Shown here: positions 30,902 through 33,303 of the stretch, one piece after another
Layout: the number at the start of each line of letters is the position of its first letter
Position numbering within the stretch: position 1 is the stretch's first letter
Source of the DNA: an uncultured Lachnospiraceae bacterium
GTDB lineage: Bacteria > Bacillota > Clostridia > Lachnospirales > Lachnospiraceae
DNA length: 33,303 nucleotides
Reading direction: 5' to 3'
Assembly: GCA_900554925.1 (NCBI GenBank)
Contig: USJG01000007.1
Coordinates: 1-33,303 of the forward strand
The notes under the pieces: generated by a model
The model's input: only the letters and a program-made list of their open reading frames with translations
The model's database searches: none
What the model was told of the DNA's origin: nothing
Made by a program: the position numbers and the translations under genes

Positions 30902-31036
30902 ATGACACTTGTGCAAAAGCGAATTCTGATTTTGATAGTTGTCGCAATCATCGGTATTATTTTAGGCAGACTGGCTTTTAGAGCTTTTATCAACCTGATG
31001 GTCGGCGGATCACTGTTTGGAGGTAATTTTCTATGA
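30902..31036 (+). CDS. 44-residue single-span membrane protein
   Basis: The ORF begins MTLVQKRILILIVVAIIGII and continues LGRLAFRAFINLMVGGSLFG. One hydrophobic span (about 8-22) follows a basic N-terminus; the rest is amphipathic. AGGGGG lies about 11 nt upstream. Its TGA overlaps the ATG of the esterase gene by 4 nt (31033-31036), and its last codons supply the GGAGG for that gene, so the two are coupled. It may anchor or partner the esterase. Family not recognised. Confidence 0.65.
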   Translation: MTLVQKRILILIVVAIIGIILGRLAFRAFINLMVGGSLFGGNFL

Positions 31037-32010
31037 GCAAAGAAAATCGGAAAGGAAGAAAAACAGGATTGTTCATTTTTCTATGTATTGTGGTATTTAT
31101 TATGTCATTTGCAGGTTCTGTCATTTTCAAAATGACCTATACACCGCCTGAAATGAGAAAGTATTCGGTAGTTTGGAGTGATGAAACAGGCAAGATTTAC
31201 ACAAACCTTGCCTACGGAGATCAGGAAGCACACAAGTTTGACTTGTATGTTCCTGCGGACAGCACAAAGGAAACCTATGGATTAGTTGTTTATCTTCATG
31301 CAGGCGGGTTTACTACAGGCGATAAAGCAGATGATAAGGAAATGTTGCAGTGGCTCTGCTCCAAAGGCTATGTGGCGGCGGGAATTAACTATACTTTGCG
31401 TGATGACACTCATCCCGATGCCAGTGTTTACTCGCAGTCTGAGGAGATTAAGTCAAGTATTCCGTTTGTGGTGGAGAAAGCAAGAAAACTTGGCTACAAT
31501 GTTGACCGTATGGCAATTTCGGGCGGCTCAGCGGGCGGCTGTCTTGCTCTCCTGTATGCTTACCGTGACGCAGATACTTCTCCTGTTCCCGTAAAAATGG
31601 TATTTGAAGCTGTTGGTCCTGCCAGCTTTTATGCTGAGGATTGGACTCCTTATGGATTAGATAAAAACCCCGAAGCCGCAGCAGGGCTGTTTGGTATTAT
31701 GGCCGGAAAAGAAATCACGCTCGAAATGCTCGGTACAGCGGAGTATGATGTGGCAATCAGGGATATTTCCGCTTATATGTGGGTAAATGAAAATACCGTG
31801 CCTACCGTATGTGCCTATGGCGTCTACGATAAAGTATGCCCGTTTGATTCTTCAAAGCATTTAATAAAAGCTTTGGAAGATAATGGCGTAACGCACGAAT
31901 ATATTGAATTTCCTCATTCGGGTCACGCCTTGCAAAATGATAATAAGTGCTACATTCAGTATATGGATAAAGTTGAAGAATATCTTGACACCTATATGAA
32001 AGGACAATAA
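31033..32010 (+). CDS. Membrane-anchored alpha/beta-hydrolase (HSL/BD-FAE-type esterase)
   Basis: The 325-residue protein has an N-terminal anchor (11-34) and an outer alpha/beta-hydrolase domain. The oxyanion loop is LHAGGF (88-93), the nucleophile S166 lies in SGGSAGG, the acid is D266 in YDKVCP, and H298 lies in HSGHAL. This fits the hormone-sensitive-lipase/carboxylesterase group that includes BD-FAE. Substrate unknown. GGAGG lies 9 nt before ATG. Its mRNA starts at the TetR-controlled promoter. The downstream 32011-32054 gap has an 11-codon frame (32016) and no clear terminator before the convergent MATE gene. Confidence 0.85.
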   Translation: MSKENRKGRKTGLFIFLCIVVFIMSFAGSVIFKMTYTPPEMRKYSVVWSDETGKIYTNLAYGDQEAHKFDLYVPADSTKETYGLVVYLHAGGFTTGDKADDKEMLQWLCSKGYVAAGINYTLRDDTHPDASVYSQSEEIKSSIPFVVEKARKLGYNVDRMAISGGSAGGCLALLYAYRDADTSPVPVKMVFEAVGPASFYAEDWTPYGLDKNPEAAAGLFGIMAGKEITLEMLGTAEYDVAIRDISAYMWVNENTVPTVCAYGVYDKVCPFDSSKHLIKALEDNGVTHEYIEFPHSGHALQNDNKCYIQYMDKVEEYLDTYMKGQ

Positions 32011-32054
32011 AAACTATGGAAAAGCATTTTGGGGAGAGAATGCAGAAATAAATC

Positions 32055-33303
32055 TCAGTGTCCTGTCCGCGGAACTTCCCATGATAATTGCTTTGACGTT
32101 CTATAAAAACAATGTATCGCAAAAAGCGTTGTCATAAATTCAGCAAGAATAAGCCCGCCCCATATTCCCTGTAATAACCAAATATAGGGAAGTATTATAA
32201 CCAATATCCCCGTCAAAACGATGCCTCTAAGCATTGCTATAACAGTTGCCAATACCGGTTTCATAATAGATTGCAAGTAATAAACAGCAAAGTGCCCAAT
32301 TCCGGCAAATAAAATTGAAACAAAAACAGGGCGTATAACTGATGGGGCTATCTGCAATATTTCCGGTGTAGTTTCCATAAACAGCATGGTAATCTGATTT
32401 GGAAATAGTACGCCGGTTAAAGTAAAGGAAATACTTAAAATAATTTCTGCTACGACAGAATAACGAAACAGCTCAAATATCCGACGATATTGATGTCCTC
32501 CATAGTTTGTTGAAATAATCGGCTGCACCGCCTGTCCTACGCCATCATATACCCTTTGGAATGTGGAAATGCACGTATTCGCAACGCCGAATACTGCCAA
32601 AACCGCTTCATTTCCGTATTTCATAACCTGATTATTTAATAATATCGTAAGAGAGATGTATGCCACATCAATAAGGCCGGCGCTGATTCCAGCAGTAATT
32701 ATCTTTTTAAATCCCCGAAACCAATGTCTGGGTCTGATTAATTTCAGTTTACACTTTTTACTGAAAAAATATCCGATGAATATAATAACCTGCACAGCAT
32801 TTCCCAAAACGGTCGCAATTGCAGCACCAGCCATTCCTGTTCCGACTTTAAATGGAAATACCAAAAGATAATCCCCAAAAACATTAAATAAACCACTAAT
32901 AATAACAGCCCATAAAGCAATATTTGGCATTCCGTCTGCACGAACGATACAGCCCAGATAGATAGCCCAAAAAAACACCGGGAAACAGCCTGTAATCCAG
33001 TTGCCATATTCTTTCACAAGAGGCATTAAACGCTCATTTGCACCTAAAAATATATAAATCGGTTCGGAAAACAGGATAAATCCTAACCAGAGCAACAGTG
33101 AGAAAGTTCCCATCAATACAAGCGAAAGCGTGAAATTGGCATAATATTTTTCTTTATTCTTTTCTGCTTTTATTATTTGATTTGAATCGCCGTTAATAAC
33201 CAGTAATGGTTCATGACTTGTAATTATAATTTGTATATTAAACTTAGCTTTTGACATTTTGGGGATAAGTTCTTCGTAAATGAAAGCCTTATCAACATCA
33301 TTC
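32055..33303 (-). CDS. ATPase tail-MATE transporter fusion (incomplete at the window edge)
   Basis: The open frame enters from the right edge with no start. The first ~48 residues in the window, including DVDKAFIYEELIPKMSKAKF and IIITSHEPLLVINGDSNQII, are not transporter-like. They match the D-loop and H-loop end of an SMC/ABC-like P-loop ATPase (T-S-H-E-P, then V-x-N-G-D). At about 33144-33170 (residues AEKNKEKYY) the sequence changes into a MATE-family (NorM/DinF-like) transporter: FTLSLVLMG, EPIYIFLGANERLMPLVKEY, GTGMAGAAIATVLGN, YDGVGQAVQPIISTNYGG. The first ~90 residues usual for MATE are missing, so about nine or ten spans remain. There is no stop at the seam. Transport function is doubtful. 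Confidence 0.8.
   Translation of the reverse strand, partial: NDVDKAFIYEELIPKMSKAKFNIQIIITSHEPLLVINGDSNQIIKAEKNKEKYYANFTLSLVLMGTFSLLLWLGFILFSEPIYIFLGANERLMPLVKEYGNWITGCFPVFFWAIYLGCIVRADGMPNIALWAVIISGLFNVFGDYLLVFPFKVGTGMAGAAIATVLGNAVQVIIFIGYFFSKKCKLKLIRPRHWFRGFKKIITAGISAGLIDVAYISLTILLNNQVMKYGNEAVLAVFGVANTCISTFQRVYDGVGQAVQPIISTNYGGHQYRRIFELFRYSVVAEIILSISFTLTGVLFPNQITMLFMETTPEILQIAPSVIRPVFVSILFAGIGHFAVYYLQSIMKPVLATVIAMLRGIVLTGILVIILPYIWLLQGIWGGLILAEFMTTLFAIHCFYRTSKQLSWEVPRTGH

Overview
The window looks like the chromosome of a motile, low- to mid-GC Firmicute, most likely a gut Lachnospiraceae (Roseburia/Eubacterium-like). The reasons are AGGAGG ribosome sites before nearly every gene, a Gram-positive flagellar late-gene cluster with fliW-csrA next to tandem flgK and flgL, and a short D0/D1-type flagellin. 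This placement is inference; no rRNA or tRNA is present.

Layout. 1-7.5 kb is a flagellin and decoration locus: a truncated nucleotidyltransferase, a CDP-glycerol glycerophosphotransferase-like protein, a GT2-TPR glycosyltransferase, two paralogous CgeB-like glycosyltransferases flanking flagellin, and a frameshifted coiled-coil ORF. 7.5-17.3 kb is the minus-strand late flagellar cluster in two transcripts: flgM-flgN-flgK-flgK-flgL-fliW-csrA, then flaG-fliD-fliS-fliT. 17.3-20.1 kb is pyrimidine salvage (uraA and upp, divergent) and a cupin. 20.3-33.3 kb is accessory: a diguanylate cyclase, an acetyltransferase plus membrane-anchored hydrolase, an AlbA_2/Schlafen-type ATPase with an unknown partner, an AgrC/AgrA-like pair without agrBD, a membrane acyltransferase, a TetR switch controlling a tiny membrane protein plus an esterase, and at the right edge a MATE transporter fused in frame to the tail of a P-loop ATPase.

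Main result. Four sigma-28 (SigD/FliA) promoters of the form TAAA-N14/15-nCCGATAt/c can be read directly, before flgM, flaG, flagellin, and a gene-free stretch at about 2.0 kb. All four transcripts carry RNA hairpins with the hexaloop A-N-G-G-A-N closed by a C-G pair, the known CsrA/RsmA recognition shape, and csrA and its antagonist fliW are encoded in the same cluster. In flagellin and flaG the hairpin contains the Shine-Dalgarno; in flgM it abuts it. The fourth transcript appears to be a ~90-nt RNA with two such hairpins about 21 nt apart and a strong intrinsic terminator. It is a candidate flagellar CsrA-sponge RNA, or else a CsrA-controlled terminator leader for the glycosylation genes. 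The flagellin leader also has an 8-bp pseudoknot-like pairing that would compete with one CsrA hairpin.

Other unusual points are a canonical A_AAA_AAC slippery site followed directly by UGA in the coiled-coil gene upstream of flagellin, an ~11-bp phased repeat array upstream of the AlbA_2 gene, and the ATPase-MATE fusion seam.
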